Shown: positions 8,611 through 18,287, counted from the stretch's first letter. The stretch: DNA of 64,000 nucleotides from Rubritalea tangerina (GCF_042683245.1 NZ_JBHUJB010000035.1:147941-211940); one strand, 5' to 3'. Program-made: numbers and translations. The notes: generated by a model from the sequence alone, not told the origin.

Positions 8611-9333
8611 TTATTCCTTCTTTGCTTCAGAGCTGCCTAAGAACTTCATGGCAATCTCCGCATACGTATCACCTAGAGCCTCAAGCCCTTTCTTATCAAA
8701 TTGTAGCTTGTTCGTTTTACCGTTGTAATCGTCCGTACTCACCAGAACCCACCCCTTATTATCCTTCACTAACTTCTCCTGTGCTTTGCGCACTTTTTGC
8801 CAGTCGGGGTACTTCTTGTTCTCTATGCCATAATCACTCAGACGTGTAATCACGACATGGATCTTCCCTAATCCCAAATCCTCTTCAAATTGCTTGATGA
8901 AGCGCTTAAAGCTCGCCTCATATTGATCCCCCCATCCTTTCTGCGCATCTGTCTCGCCCACCATCCAATAGAGAATGACTGTGTCGCATTCTTTCTTCCG
9001 TGCCGCTTGCTTAGCATTCTCCAGAAGACGCTTGTAGTCCTTGGTCTTCTTCACTTTATAATCTGGCCCTAACTTCTTCTTCGCCTTACCCTCGCTGTCC
9101 CTCCATCCCTCATCCAGATCATGCATCGACATCGTCCGACGCGCTTCCCGCACCCATAAAAGCTCTGACTTACGCAGCTCCTTATCCTTTTTTAACACCG
9201 GCAACACCGTCCGCTCTGGACGCACTGACTCCATGTTATTCTCTCCCACAAAAATCATCAAATGGCGCTTGCGGGGAGCTGCCGACACGACGACGGCCAA
9301 ACCAAGAAGTAGGGTGCATATCAATCTTTTCAT
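8611..9333 (-). CDS. SASA-fold (sialate O-acetylesterase-like) protein, likely inactive
   Basis: The 240-residue protein starts at the ATG at 9333 (an upstream TTG is less likely) with a signal peptide ending near VVSAAP. It has the SGNH/SASA blueprint of carbohydrate acetylesterases, but key residues differ. Block I, normally GQSNM, reads GENNM (residues 30-34), replacing the nucleophilic Ser by Asn. Block III is kept as WMVGETDAQ (~123-131). Block V, normally DGLHF, reads NKLQF, with Gln211 at the catalytic His position, followed by the usual GLEALGDTYAEIAMKFL helix. Acetyl-ester hydrolysis is therefore improbable, and carbohydrate binding is a possible residual role. It is divergent from the YhcH-like gene. 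Confidence 0.75.
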   Translation of the reverse strand: MKRLICTLLLGLAVVVSAAPRKRHLMIFVGENNMESVRPERTVLPVLKKDKELRKSELLWVREARRTMSMHDLDEGWRDSEGKAKKKLGPDYKVKKTKDYKRLLENAKQAARKKECDTVILYWMVGETDAQKGWGDQYEASFKRFIKQFEEDLGLGKIHVVITRLSDYGIENKKYPDWQKVRKAQEKLVKDNKGWVLVSTDDYNGKTNKLQFDKKGLEALGDTYAEIAMKFLGSSEAKKE

Positions 9334-9512
9334 ATATCTCAAATTATAAGAATCGCCTGTAGCTTATACTGAAATCTCATAATCCCCAACCCTATTTTTG
9401 TTAGCCACCCCCAGCGCCACACCTCAGCCACCTCACAAGTGAATCTGGCCCGTTGAAAAGACCAGTATGCAGGACTTTCAGCAGCCACCTCACCTACGCT
9501 ATCAATGTGCTA

Positions 9513-9986
9513 ATGACTATTACCAGCTTACAGGAGTGTGTCCAACAAGCGCATCTGACCAAACCCATGCAGATGGCAATCGATTTTCTCAAGACCCTCG
9601 ACCCCTCAAATCCCCCCGCAGAAGGTAAAATTGATATCGACGGCGACACCGTCTTCGCATTCTCCCAACGCTATGACACCAAGGAAGCGGAAGATGTTCT
9701 CTACGAAGCCCACCGTGATTACCTCGACATCCAATACCTCGTCTCAGGTTCAGAACGCATGGGCTGGACTCCTATCGACCAACTCGACGTCACACAAGCA
9801 TACGACCAGGAAGATGACTTCCTCCTCGGTAAGCCCAAAGCTGAGCACGCCCACACACCCTTCACCGCCGGCCAGGTCATGATCCTGCACCCCAGTGACG
9901 CCCACGCGCCAGGCATTAACCTCAATGGACAATCTCAAGAAGTACGTAAGATCGTACTCAAGGTTGCCATTGGCCCTGTCGCATAG
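9513..9986 (+). CDS. YhcH/YjgK/YiaL family protein (DUF386)
   Basis: The start was placed at the ATG at 9513 because the family begins close to this point. The upstream extension to 9453 has no family similarity that I recognise. The 157-residue protein shows the cupin-like beta-sandwich features of the YhcH/NanQ family: KIDIDGDTVFAFSQRYDTKEAEDVLYEAHRDYLDIQYLVSGSERMG, then EHAHTPFTAGQVMILHPSDAHAPG and EVRKIVLKV. The conserved Glu/His residues (YEAHRDYLDIQ, HPSDAHAPG) would bind a metal. Characterised members act on sugars, for example as sialic-acid anomerase NanQ. The divergent SASA-fold gene is a loose hint of amino-sugar metabolism, but no nan genes are present. Confidence 0.88.
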   Translation: MTITSLQECVQQAHLTKPMQMAIDFLKTLDPSNPPAEGKIDIDGDTVFAFSQRYDTKEAEDVLYEAHRDYLDIQYLVSGSERMGWTPIDQLDVTQAYDQEDDFLLGKPKAEHAHTPFTAGQVMILHPSDAHAPGINLNGQSQEVRKIVLKVAIGPVA

Positions 9987-10033
9987 CTTTTCGCTTTACA
10001 CCCCACACCGGGCTAGTTGATAGTAAGCACTCT

Positions 10034-10807
10034 ATGAAGTTCGCTCGTATTCTCCCTACCTCGATTTTTCTTCTGACAGCTACCAGCATGAGCGTCTCGG
10101 CAGCGCTTGTTGCCCACTACACCATGGATGATGGTGGCAATCTTGGAGCCAACTCAGGCTCCGCCACGATCAACTGGAATAGCCAGTCAGGTGCTACAGG
10201 CATCAGCCCCGGAAAGCTCGGCAATGCTGGTGCCTTTGTCGCTGGTAGCTCGTCCTTCTGGAGTAACCAATTTGCCAGCGCAAACACAGACGTCTCGAAC
10301 TTCTCCCTCTCCATGCACGTGCGCACCACCACCACAGCAAACTGGGATGACTTCGTCTCCATCGGCATCGGCAATAATTCCTTTGTGCTCGAAAAAAATG
10401 GCAGCAATGGAGTCTCACTCTTTAACATCGGCAACGTCGGCGGCGTCGCCTCCGGAGGAATCGCTAGCTCGATCATTGTCAATGACGGCGCATGGCACCA
10501 TATCGGGATGGTCAGTAATGGCTCCACCATCGAACTCTTCATGGACGGCGTCTCACAGGGCTCCGTCGCCTATACCGGCACAGGTACCCTATCCTCTTTC
10601 CAGCTCGCTTCTCGTTTTGGCGATGGCGCCCGCGCTATCACCACAGATATAGACGATGTCGCAGTCTATGACACAGCCCTCAGTGCCGGTCAAATGCAGT
10701 GGTTATCCAGCAATGTGGCTACCACAACCCCTGTACCTGAGCCTAGCTCCAGCCTCCTCATCGCACTCTCTGCACTCGGCCTCACACTACGCCGCAAGCG
10801 TGCTTGA
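10034..10807 (+). CDS. PEP-CTERM LamG-domain surface protein
   Basis: The protein has 257 residues. A signal peptide (ending near SVSAAL) is followed by a concanavalin/LamG-type sandwich from about 25 to 220, with typical AHYTMDDG, NVSNFSLSMHVRTT-like, WHHIGMVSNGSTIELFMDG and IDDVAVYDTALS elements. The C-terminus is a PEP-CTERM sorting signal: VPEPSS, a hydrophobic helix, then LRRKRA. Such proteins are processed by an exosortase, which is not in this window, and are destined for the surface or matrix. It is the first of the surface-protein group around the ECF sigma factor, but the bipartite promoter motif seen at 10878 and 13019 is not found upstream of it. Confidence 0.85.
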   Translation: MKFARILPTSIFLLTATSMSVSAALVAHYTMDDGGNLGANSGSATINWNSQSGATGISPGKLGNAGAFVAGSSSFWSNQFASANTDVSNFSLSMHVRTTTTANWDDFVSIGIGNNSFVLEKNGSNGVSLFNIGNVGGVASGGIASSIIVNDGAWHHIGMVSNGSTIELFMDGVSQGSVAYTGTGTLSSFQLASRFGDGARAITTDIDDVAVYDTALSAGQMQWLSSNVATTTPVPEPSSSLLIALSALGLTLRRKRA

Positions 10808-10822
10808 CCTCACCCCAGCCAA

Positions 10823-10847
10823 ATGGGCACCGTGCCGCGTCGCCCAT
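10823..10847 (+). terminator. Weak hairpin after PEP-CTERM gene
   Basis: Six-base arms (atgggc at 10823-10828, gcccat at 10842-10847) enclose a GC-rich loop that could extend the stem. No T-tract follows directly, although a T-rich stretch (gctttttta) begins about 14 bases later. It may end transcription of the LamG gene before the sigma-factor promoter. Confidence 0.35.
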
Positions 10848-10877
10848 GCCCCCCCTCTAAGCTTTTTTAGAAAAAAA

Positions 10878-10905
10878 ACTAACCTTTCTCTGATCGGCTT
10901 ATTCC
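10878..10905 (+). promoter_or_regulatory. Bipartite promoter-like motif before the sigma-factor gene
   Basis: The sequence actaacctttc (10878-10888), a 10-base spacer and ttattcc (10899-10905) recur exactly, with the same spacing, upstream of the PEP-CTERM gene at 13088. Each copy is preceded by a similar T-run/A-run. The downstream half ends 15 bases before the sigma-factor ATG, with a GAGGAAG ribosome-binding sequence in between, so a very short leader would result. I infer a promoter recognised by the encoded ECF sigma factor, which would make the gene autoregulated. Confidence 0.6.
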
Positions 10906-10920
10906 CTAAGAGGAAGAACT

Positions 10921-11466
10921 ATGCACGATCACGACTCAGAGGAAGAATCCACCTTTGTCAGCCTACTGACAGCACACCAGTCGGTGCTCAGAGGCTTCGT
11001 CATATCATTGCTCCCCGGCTGCCCAGAAGTCGAGGATGTCATCCAGAACACCAATGCAGTGCTCTGGAAAAAACGCCGAGAATTCACCCTTGGTTCTAAC
11101 TTCAATGCATGGGTTCTAAAGACTGCACGCTTCCAAGTCATGGCTCAGCAACAAAGGCTCAAACGCGAGAAGCGTGCCCCTCTCGATGAGGATGTGCTTG
11201 CTCTCATTGCAAACGAAGCAAGCACAGCTGCCCCCCACCAAGCAAACACACAGATGCACGACCTCAACACCTGCCTTGAGCAACTCTCGCTCAAGGATCA
11301 GGAACTCGTCCTCCATCGTTATTGGAAAAAAGCTGGGCTCATCGACTACGCAAAATCCTGTGGTCGCAGTGTGGGCTCTCTCAAGGTGGCCCTTTACAGA
11401 GTCCGCTCCACCCTCCGTAACTGCATCGAAATCAAGCAATCCTCAAGAGAATCGGCCACCCTATGA
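10921..11466 (+). CDS. ECF-type RNA polymerase sigma factor
   Basis: The 181-residue protein has sigma-70 region 2 at about residues 10-80 (SVLRGFVISLLPGCPEVEDVIQ, AVLWKKR, FNAWVLKTARFQVM) and region 4 at about 115-170 (LSLKDQELVLHRYW, DYAKSCGRSVGSLKVALYRVRSTLRNCI). Region 3 is absent, as in ECF sigma factors. The NAVLWKKR and FxxGSNFxAW signatures are typical of the family abundant in Planctomycetes and Verrucomicrobia. A good Shine-Dalgarno sequence (GAGGAAG) precedes the start. The stop overlaps the start of the FecR-LamG gene (ATGA), so the two are translationally coupled and that membrane protein is the likely regulator. The promoter-like motif at 10878 suggests autoregulation. Confidence 0.9.
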   Translation: MHDHDSEEESTFVSLLTAHQSVLRGFVISLLPGCPEVEDVIQNTNAVLWKKRREFTLGSNFNAWVLKTARFQVMAQQQRLKREKRAPLDEDVLALIANEASTAAPHQANTQMHDLNTCLEQLSLKDQELVLHRYWKKAGLIDYAKSCGRSVGSLKVALYRVRSTLRNCIEIKQSSRESATL

Positions 11467-12986
11467 AGACTGCTTACCAATTGATCCAAGATCTCGAAGA
11501 TGGCGTTATCTCCCCCAATGAACACAAGCGCCTCATGGAGCTGCTGCGCCAGGACGCAGACCTGCGAAAACTCTACCTCCAGCACATGCAACTCGTGGGG
11601 ATGCTCCAAGAGACTGCTGAAACCAAAGACAAGCTAGGCACCCTCCAAACCAATGCCTCTTCATTACATAAAGAACGTAAGAAGAATGCTCTGCGAGCTC
11701 TCAGCTTCGGTCTTGCAGCCTGTCTGCTACTCGGCATTTGCGCCTACTTCTACCAAATCAATCTCCCTAAAGACGCCCGGCTCGTAGGAATCGAATCATC
11801 CGATGACGCCAAGCTCACAGTCACGCGCAACACCCCCAAATCACCTCACTTGGAACCTGGTGATGCCATCACCATCGACCAAGGGCTCATCAAACTAGCC
11901 TTCCCCTCCGGCGTCGAAGCTCTCGTCGAAGGCCCCTCAGATATCAAAATCCTCACCCCCTCAGAGATCCAAATGCAGGGCGGCCAAGCGTGGTTCAAAG
12001 TCCCTGAAAAAGGCCGCGGGTTCAGCGTCCATACTAAAGGGCTCAAAGTCATCGACCTCGGTACCCAGTTTGGCATCCGCTTCAAGTCAAGGGACGTTCT
12101 CGAAGTGCATGTTGCGGAAGGCCACGTGAGAGTAGAACCGAAACTCCAGCATGTAAGCCCCACTGAGCTCACCGCTGGACATGCCAAAAGCTTCGACGCC
12201 TACGCCCGCTCCGAAGACACACTCCCGCACTTCGACCAGTTCCGCCGTGTTTTCAGTAAAGCCCCCCTCTACCTTCACTGGAACTTTGACACACTCAACG
12301 ACCAACGCTTTGCCTCAAGCGGCTCACTGCCTGATGCCAATACCTATCCAGCGCACATCAAGCATCTCCAATCCCCCACCCCTCACCCAATCTCTGTGGC
12401 CGGAAAATTCGGCAACGCCTTCAGCATGCGTGGAGATGGCACCTATGCCGACACCAACTACCCCGGCATCGCAGGAAACACACCACGCACTATCGCCTTC
12501 TGGGCCCGTCACCGTGAAGGGAAAATGCATCACGGCATCCGCATCCCCTACCTAGCTTGGGGCAACCGCAATACCGAAACCTCTGCAGCTTGGCGTATCG
12601 TCCTCCAAGGTAAAAATGAAGTCAACTTGATGACCTCCTCAGTCGGCACCTCAGCCACCACACCACTCCCCCCACAGCAAAGCTGGTTCCACATCGCTAG
12701 TGTCTACACTGGTAAAACAACACCTGAAGGAACCCCTGAAATATTCCACTACCTCAATGGCCAAAGAGTGCCCGTAGAAACAACCGAGCACAAACGCCCA
12801 GTCAATACTGACACATCCAGCCCAGAGTCCCTCCCGCTACGCTTCGGCTATTCCATCCAGAAAGGCTTCACCGGCGGCACTGTCAACGCTGACATCGACG
12901 AAGTCTACCTCATCAGAGCTGTGCTGGAGGACCAACAAATTCAATACCTCATGCAACACAACGCATTCCCTCCACCCACACCATAA
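11463..12986 (+). CDS. FecR-domain / LamG membrane protein, putative sigma regulator
   Basis: The protein has 507 residues. A short cytoplasmic helical part (1-70, MKTAYQLIQDLEDGVISPNEHKRLMELLRQD...) resembles zinc-free anti-sigma N-termini. One transmembrane helix follows at ~77-97, then a FecR domain at ~105-235 (GDAITIDQGLIKLAFPSGVEALVEGPS, FSVHTKGLKVIDLGTQFGIRF, VHVAEGHVRVEP), then a LamG-type lectin domain at ~265-505 (YLHWNFDTLND, RTIAFWARH, WFHIASVYTGK, ADIDEVYLIRAVL). The start overlaps the sigma-factor stop by four bases. I infer that it senses a surface ligand through LamG and controls the sigma factor across the membrane. The family is common in this phylum but poorly studied. Confidence 0.85.
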   Translation: MKTAYQLIQDLEDGVISPNEHKRLMELLRQDADLRKLYLQHMQLVGMLQETAETKDKLGTLQTNASSLHKERKKNALRALSFGLAACLLLGICAYFYQINLPKDARLVGIESSDDAKLTVTRNTPKSPHLEPGDAITIDQGLIKLAFPSGVEALVEGPSDIKILTPSEIQMQGGQAWFKVPEKGRGFSVHTKGLKVIDLGTQFGIRFKSRDVLEVHVAEGHVRVEPKLQHVSPTELTAGHAKSFDAYARSEDTLPHFDQFRRVFSKAPLYLHWNFDTLNDQRFASSGSLPDANTYPAHIKHLQSPTPHPISVAGKFGNAFSMRGDGTYADTNYPGIAGNTPRTIAFWARHREGKMHHGIRIPYLAWGNRNTETSAAWRIVLQGKNEVNLMTSSVGTSATTPLPPQQSWFHIASVYTGKTTPEGTPEIFHYLNGQRVPVETTEHKRPVNTDTSSPESLPLRFGYSIQKGFTGGTVNADIDEVYLIRAVLEDQQIQYLMQHNAFPPPTP

Positions 12987-13018
12987 CTCCCCCCCCTACT
13001 CATTTTTTTTACAAAAAC

Positions 13019-13046
13019 ACTAACCTTTCAGAACTCGCGTTATTCC
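13019..13046 (+). promoter_or_regulatory. Second copy of the bipartite promoter-like motif
   Basis: The sequence actaacctttc (13019-13029), 10 bases, then ttattcc (13040-13046) is identical in both halves and spacing to the copy at 10878. It lies 42-69 bases upstream of the ATG of the PEP-CTERM gene at 13088. Preceding T/A-runs (tttttttacaaaaac) are also shared. This makes the PEP-CTERM gene the best candidate target of the adjacent sigma factor. Confidence 0.6.
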
Positions 13047-13087
13047 ATAGTACCAAGCCCCAACGCTTGGCTTGAAAAAACAACACT

Positions 13088-13810
13088 ATGAACCGAATGA
13101 ACGCACTCGTGAAACCCTCCATCGCAGCACTGGCCCTCTGCGCTCTGCCCACCCAAGCCGCCACCATCAACATCGCAGGACTTTCCGTCGTAGAAGCCGA
13201 TGAATTTGATCTTAATACCGGTACCGCAGGCAATACCGTCTTCAAAAGTGGCGTACTCACTGGCACCACTACCCGTAATCAAGGCTCATTCAGCGACAAT
13301 GACACCTGGAAATTCCGCACCGAAAACCAATGGTCGGGAAGTGGCACCTTCGCCGGTGCCTACTCTAGCTTCGGCAATGGCGCTACCGCTAATGATGCCC
13401 TCACCCTCACCACCACGGTAAGCGGCTTAGCGAATGGCACCTACGACGTCTACGTCGTCTATGTCGGCCGTAACGATAGCAATGATGATGGCGGCATTGC
13501 TGCAGCCCTCTCTGGCAACACCCTTGTCGATTACCCTGATGCCTCAGGCGCCAGTGGTGGACTCAATAGTATCGACCTCGGAGTCGGAGCAGACGTCTGG
13601 TCCACCTTCGCTGTTAAAATTGGCACCGTCTCAGGCACTGGCTTTGCCGTCGATGCCGGCCTGCTTAGCACCACCGATACTGGCTCTGGTATCGAACGCA
13701 ACACCTATGTCGGCGTCGCCTACCAAGCTGTTCAATCAGTACCGGAACCCACCGCTACCTCCCTCATTGGACTCGGCGGCCTCGCACTCATGCTGCGCCG
13801 TAGAAAATAA
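13088..13810 (+). CDS. PEP-CTERM surface protein of unknown fold
   Basis: The 240-residue protein has a signal peptide ending near ALPTQAA, a Gly/Thr/Asn-rich mature region dominated by beta-strands, and a C-terminal sorting signal VPEPTATSL, a hydrophobic helix and LRRRK. The middle (TTTVSGLANGTYDVYVVYVGRNDSNDDGG, then WSTFAVKIGTVSGTGFAVDAG) resembles carbohydrate-binding-type sandwiches in other PEP-CTERM proteins, but I do not recognise a named domain. It shares a promoter-like motif with the sigma-factor gene 2.1 kb upstream and is followed by a strong hairpin at 13821. It is probably exported and anchored or released by an exosortase encoded elsewhere. Confidence 0.82.
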   Translation: MNRMNALVKPSIAALALCALPTQAATINIAGLSVVEADEFDLNTGTAGNTVFKSGVLTGTTTRNQGSFSDNDTWKFRTENQWSGSGTFAGAYSSFGNGATANDALTLTTTVSGLANGTYDVYVVYVGRNDSNDDGGIAAALSGNTLVDYPDASGASGGLNSIDLGVGADVWSTFAVKIGTVSGTGFAVDAGLLSTTDTGSGIERNTYVGVAYQAVQSVPEPTATSLIGLGGLALMLRRRK

Positions 13811-13820
13811 CCCTCCCCCT

Positions 13821-13845
13821 CCGAGTGGCACACCCTGCCACTCGG
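13821..13845 (+). terminator. Strong hairpin after PEP-CTERM gene
   Basis: Ten-base perfect arms, ccgagtggca at 13821-13830 and tgccactcgg at 13836-13845, enclose a caccc loop, starting 10 bases after the stop codon. No T-tract follows, so it may be a factor-assisted terminator or an mRNA-stabilising hairpin. Confidence 0.6.
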
Positions 13846-13923
13846 CACCTCCCCCATACAGCGGTGAAAAACATTCTCCTTCAACTATAGCTCACACCTT
13901 GTTAGAGCTACCTGCATCTCGTT

Positions 13924-16044
13924 ATGCATGATACTCCCTACTCACTTGATGATATTTCTTCAGCTTTTAGCACCAAACAACGTGAGGTAAAAAAACTAAA
14001 CGCCAGCTACAAATGGTCCCTCGGCCTAACAGCTATTTTCATGGTACTCCTCCCACTCGTCTACCTCACGATTATAGGGGGAGTAATCTATGCTGAATGG
14101 TTGCTCTGGCAGCACATGCAGACTCCTGATGGAACCAACTTCTGGAGCATCTTTGCGGCAGTACTTGGTCTTGTCCTCATCCTCTTTCTCATCAAACCCA
14201 TCTTCGCTCGCGAACCCAAACAGGCTGAACCTGAGCGCATTCTCCCAGGCTCTGAGCCTGTACTGGAATCTCTTATTGGTAGGATTTGCACCGAAGTGAA
14301 TGCCCCATACCCCAACGAAATTACCCTTTCTTCAGATGTAAATGCCTCAGCCAGCTTACGCCGAGGTATCTGGAGCCTTTTCAGCAATGACCTCCGACTC
14401 ACTATTGGCCTCCCACTCACCTACGGCCTCAGTGCCCAACAACTCAGCGAAGTACTGGCTCATGAATTTGGCCACTTCTCACAAGGCTTCGGGATGCGTG
14501 CCACCTACATCATCCGCAGCATTAACTATTGGTTTTTAAAAGTCGTCTACCAACGAGATCGATTCGACGTCTGGTTAGAAAAAATTGCGAAGGTCGCTAA
14601 CAATGAAATCAGAGCCATGTTCCTTGTTGGAACTGCGCGAGTACTTATTTGGCTCACACGTATGCTACTCAAAGGACTCATGTGGATCGGCCAAGCCGTA
14701 AGCTGCCACACCCTTCGACAAATGGAATACGACGCCGACCACCATGCCGCCAGAATCGTTGGATCACAGTGCTTTGCAGAAACCAGCAAACGCATGCATG
14801 CCCTCATGATCGGACAACATCAAGCCCAAGAGCTACTGGAAGGCATGTGGATTGAAAAACAACTCGCCCGCAACTTCCCTAGGCTCGTCACAGAACAGGC
14901 AAACCAAATCAATGAAGAACAATTTGAAGCCTATCTCGAAGAAAAACATAAACAGGAGAAACAAGACCTCTTCGACACTCATCCCTCGGACTCCCTTCGC
15001 GCCGCAGCAGTGGAAAAGCTCAATGAAGCCGGTGTGCTCCACCTAGAGCGCCCAGCAACCAGCCTATTTTCTCACCTAGATCAATCCGCACGCAGTGCCA
15101 CTCTGCGCTTCTATAAAGATGAATGTGATCTCGACATCGAACATGCTGAACTTCTCGATTCGACAAAAATGCATAGAGAGTTAGCCATGCAGAAGAATCG
15201 AGAGGATGGCTACAGCCGATGGCTTTATGACGCAGTTGGCGTTATTTGCCCTGCCCCTTCATCCCTCTGGAACTTACCAGCCCCATCCACAGTTGAACTT
15301 TCCAATAGCGCAATCACACGTAGCCAACAAACATTGGTCGGAGCTAAAGACACCACTGAGAAAATCACCAGCCCTCTCGCTGACGCATATAGCGACCTCT
15401 TGCGCAGCAGAGTCGCACTCGGATTCCTAGCTGCGGGTTATAATCTGCCCAAAGGTGCCTTTGACCTTGAAACTGCCGATACCATTCACGCCCGAAACTT
15501 AGAAAGCGAGTCCTCACACCAACTCCATGAACAACGCCAAGCCCTCCGCGATTGGCATAATAAAATTCTTCCCCAGATGATGCTTCAGCTCCGACAGCTG
15601 ATAACTCGCGGCGTGATCGATGAAACCTACACGAAAGAACTTATCAGCTTCATCGCTCAGCTTACAAACTCTATGCAAACCCTCGAAGACATGAGGTTTA
15701 AGCTCACTCCACTCACTGAAGTAATTCAGACATTGAGTGATGAGGAAGTCCCAGACACCACCATGAAGTGGCTCACCGATAAGTCAGATGCAGTCAAAGC
15801 CGACCTCGCTAAACTCTGGGATGGACTCGCACACATCCCCTACCCACTGAGCAATAGCAAACAATCCCTGCAGACACTCGCCTTCCAACAAGAAACGGAC
15901 AGTGAAGCGCATCCCATCATCAATATCGCACAACATGCGAACCTAACATCCGAACGTTTAGGCCGCTTCTATGTAGACGCTATTGGAGAACTCGCAGCCC
16001 TCGCCTCGGTAGAAACTGAGCAAGCACGTGAAAAGTCAGCATGA
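13924..16044 (+). CDS. Membrane M48-family zinc metallopeptidase
   Basis: The 706-residue protein has two transmembrane segments near the N-terminus (~32-62 and ~72-95) and a zinc motif HEFGH at residues 180-184, with the third ligand Glu probably in QMEYDADHHAARI (~275). Hydrophobic stretches around 190-250 may be membrane-associated. These features fit the M48 (Ste24/HtpX-like) clan. The ~400-residue C-terminal part is helical, Glu/Lys/Gln-rich, and much longer than in HtpX, so this is a large M48 variant. A role in membrane-protein quality control is inferred from the family. Genes before and after it offer no functional link. It converges with the ATP synthase operon. Confidence 0.85.
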   Translation: MHDTPYSLDDISSAFSTKQREVKKLNASYKWSLGLTAIFMVLLPLVYLTIIGGVIYAEWLLWQHMQTPDGTNFWSIFAAVLGLVLILFLIKPIFAREPKQAEPERILPGSEPVLESLIGRICTEVNAPYPNEITLSSDVNASASLRRGIWSLFSNDLRLTIGLPLTYGLSAQQLSEVLAHEFGHFSQGFGMRATYIIRSINYWFLKVVYQRDRFDVWLEKIAKVANNEIRAMFLVGTARVLIWLTRMLLKGLMWIGQAVSCHTLRQMEYDADHHAARIVGSQCFAETSKRMHALMIGQHQAQELLEGMWIEKQLARNFPRLVTEQANQINEEQFEAYLEEKHKQEKQDLFDTHPSDSLRAAAVEKLNEAGVLHLERPATSLFSHLDQSARSATLRFYKDECDLDIEHAELLDSTKMHRELAMQKNREDGYSRWLYDAVGVICPAPSSLWNLPAPSTVELSNSAITRSQQTLVGAKDTTEKITSPLADAYSDLLRSRVALGFLAAGYNLPKGAFDLETADTIHARNLESESSHQLHEQRQALRDWHNKILPQMMLQLRQLITRGVIDETYTKELISFIAQLTNSMQTLEDMRFKLTPLTEVIQTLSDEEVPDTTMKWLTDKSDAVKADLAKLWDGLAHIPYPLSNSKQSLQTLAFQQETDSEAHPIINIAQHANLTSERLGRFYVDAIGELAALASVETEQAREKSA

Positions 16045-16077
16045 TCAGGTGAGCTTCCGCCATTCTCCATGGCACAA

Positions 16078-16110
16078 AAGAACCCCGCACGGCTTCTCAC
16101 CATGCGGGGT
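16078..16110 (-). terminator. Terminator of the ATP synthase operon
   Basis: Read on the minus strand, arms accccgca/tgcggggt (16103-16110 and 16082-16089) enclose a 13-base loop and are followed by a T-rich run (ttctttt). It lies 37 bases beyond the atpC stop, so it is a good intrinsic terminator for atpBEFHAGDC. Confidence 0.75.
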
Positions 16111-16146
16111 AAAACTGATAATACTTTTTAGTTAAAAAGCGGGCGC

Positions 16147-16557
16147 TTAGTGGCGGCGCTTGCGCTTGAGTTTGATCTTCGCGAGGTTCTGCGCGATGAC
16201 TGCCTGCAAGTGAGCAAGGTCTTCGAGGTTCTCGCTGTGATCGATGTTCTTAAGTTCTTCCTCAGCACGCTCGATCGCGGCTTGAGCTGCTGCCTCATCA
16301 ATCTCTTCCTCACCAAGTGCCATGTCAGTCAAGATGATGACCTTGTCGTCAGCGACTTCAGCAAAGCCTGAGCCGATAGCAAGTTCGTGAGATGTGCCGT
16401 CTTTTTGGTAACGCAACTCACCAGGAGCAAGAGCTGTCACAAGAGCAGCGTGCAAATCAAGCACACCAATCTCACCGTCAGCACCAGGAAGATAGACGTC
16501 TACCACCTTGTCCGAGAATACCTTTTTCTCAGGAGTTACGATTTCGAGATGAAGCAT
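16147..16557 (-). CDS. atpC: ATP synthase F1 subunit epsilon
   Basis: This is the 136-residue epsilon subunit. The N-terminal beta-sandwich shows LHLEIVTPEKKVFSDKVVDVYLPGADGEIGVLDLHAALVTAL and the usual GSGFAEVADDKVIILTDMA. The C-terminal helical hairpin runs from about 90 (EEIDEAAAQAAIERAEEEL) to the basic end KLKRKRRH. The subunit connects the rotor to F1 and can inhibit ATP hydrolysis. Last gene of the operon, 84 bases after atpD, and followed by an intrinsic terminator. Confidence 0.95.
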   Translation of the reverse strand: MLHLEIVTPEKKVFSDKVVDVYLPGADGEIGVLDLHAALVTALAPGELRYQKDGTSHELAIGSGFAEVADDKVIILTDMALGEEEIDEAAAQAAIERAEEELKNIDHSENLEDLAHLQAVIAQNLAKIKLKRKRRH

Positions 16558-16641
16558 AATGAAGTTTAGAAGTTGAATGTTGCCAGTGTGATCTGGCAGT
16601 CACCTAGCAGAGCCTTATCACTCTGCTAGGATTTGATAGTC

Positions 16642-18108
<1,467 letters not shown>

Positions 18109-18147
18109 GGTTTTGTTGTATTATCAGTTTAATAAATTAGTTTGTCA

Positions 18148-18278
18148 GAGTTCAGTTTTCAGTTTTCAGACTTTTTGTTGCGGTCTTGGCTGGTTCTTCT
18201 GAACTGTTTTGATTTTGAAGATCGTGTCTTGCTTGGCGTTTCATCGTGCTCAGTCTGAAAACTGAATACTGAAAACTC
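18148..18278. repeat. Imperfect inverted repeat between atpG and atpD
   Basis: The left arm (18148-18171, core cagttttcagttttcagac) and right arm (18253-18278, core gtctgaaaactgaa) are near-complementary over about 24 bases, separated by about 80 bases. The left arm contains a direct repeat of cagtttt. The structure interrupts an otherwise tight operon. It looks like a small palindromic interspersed element or a processing/attenuation hairpin. I cannot check copy number. Confidence 0.6.
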
Positions 18279-18287
18279 GCCACTTCG

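Noticed and set aside
12989..12996. Eight-C run before the second promoter motif, considered as a phase-variation tract
   Set aside because: Many C-runs occur on the C-rich plus strand; this one lies between genes without a frame that would switch.
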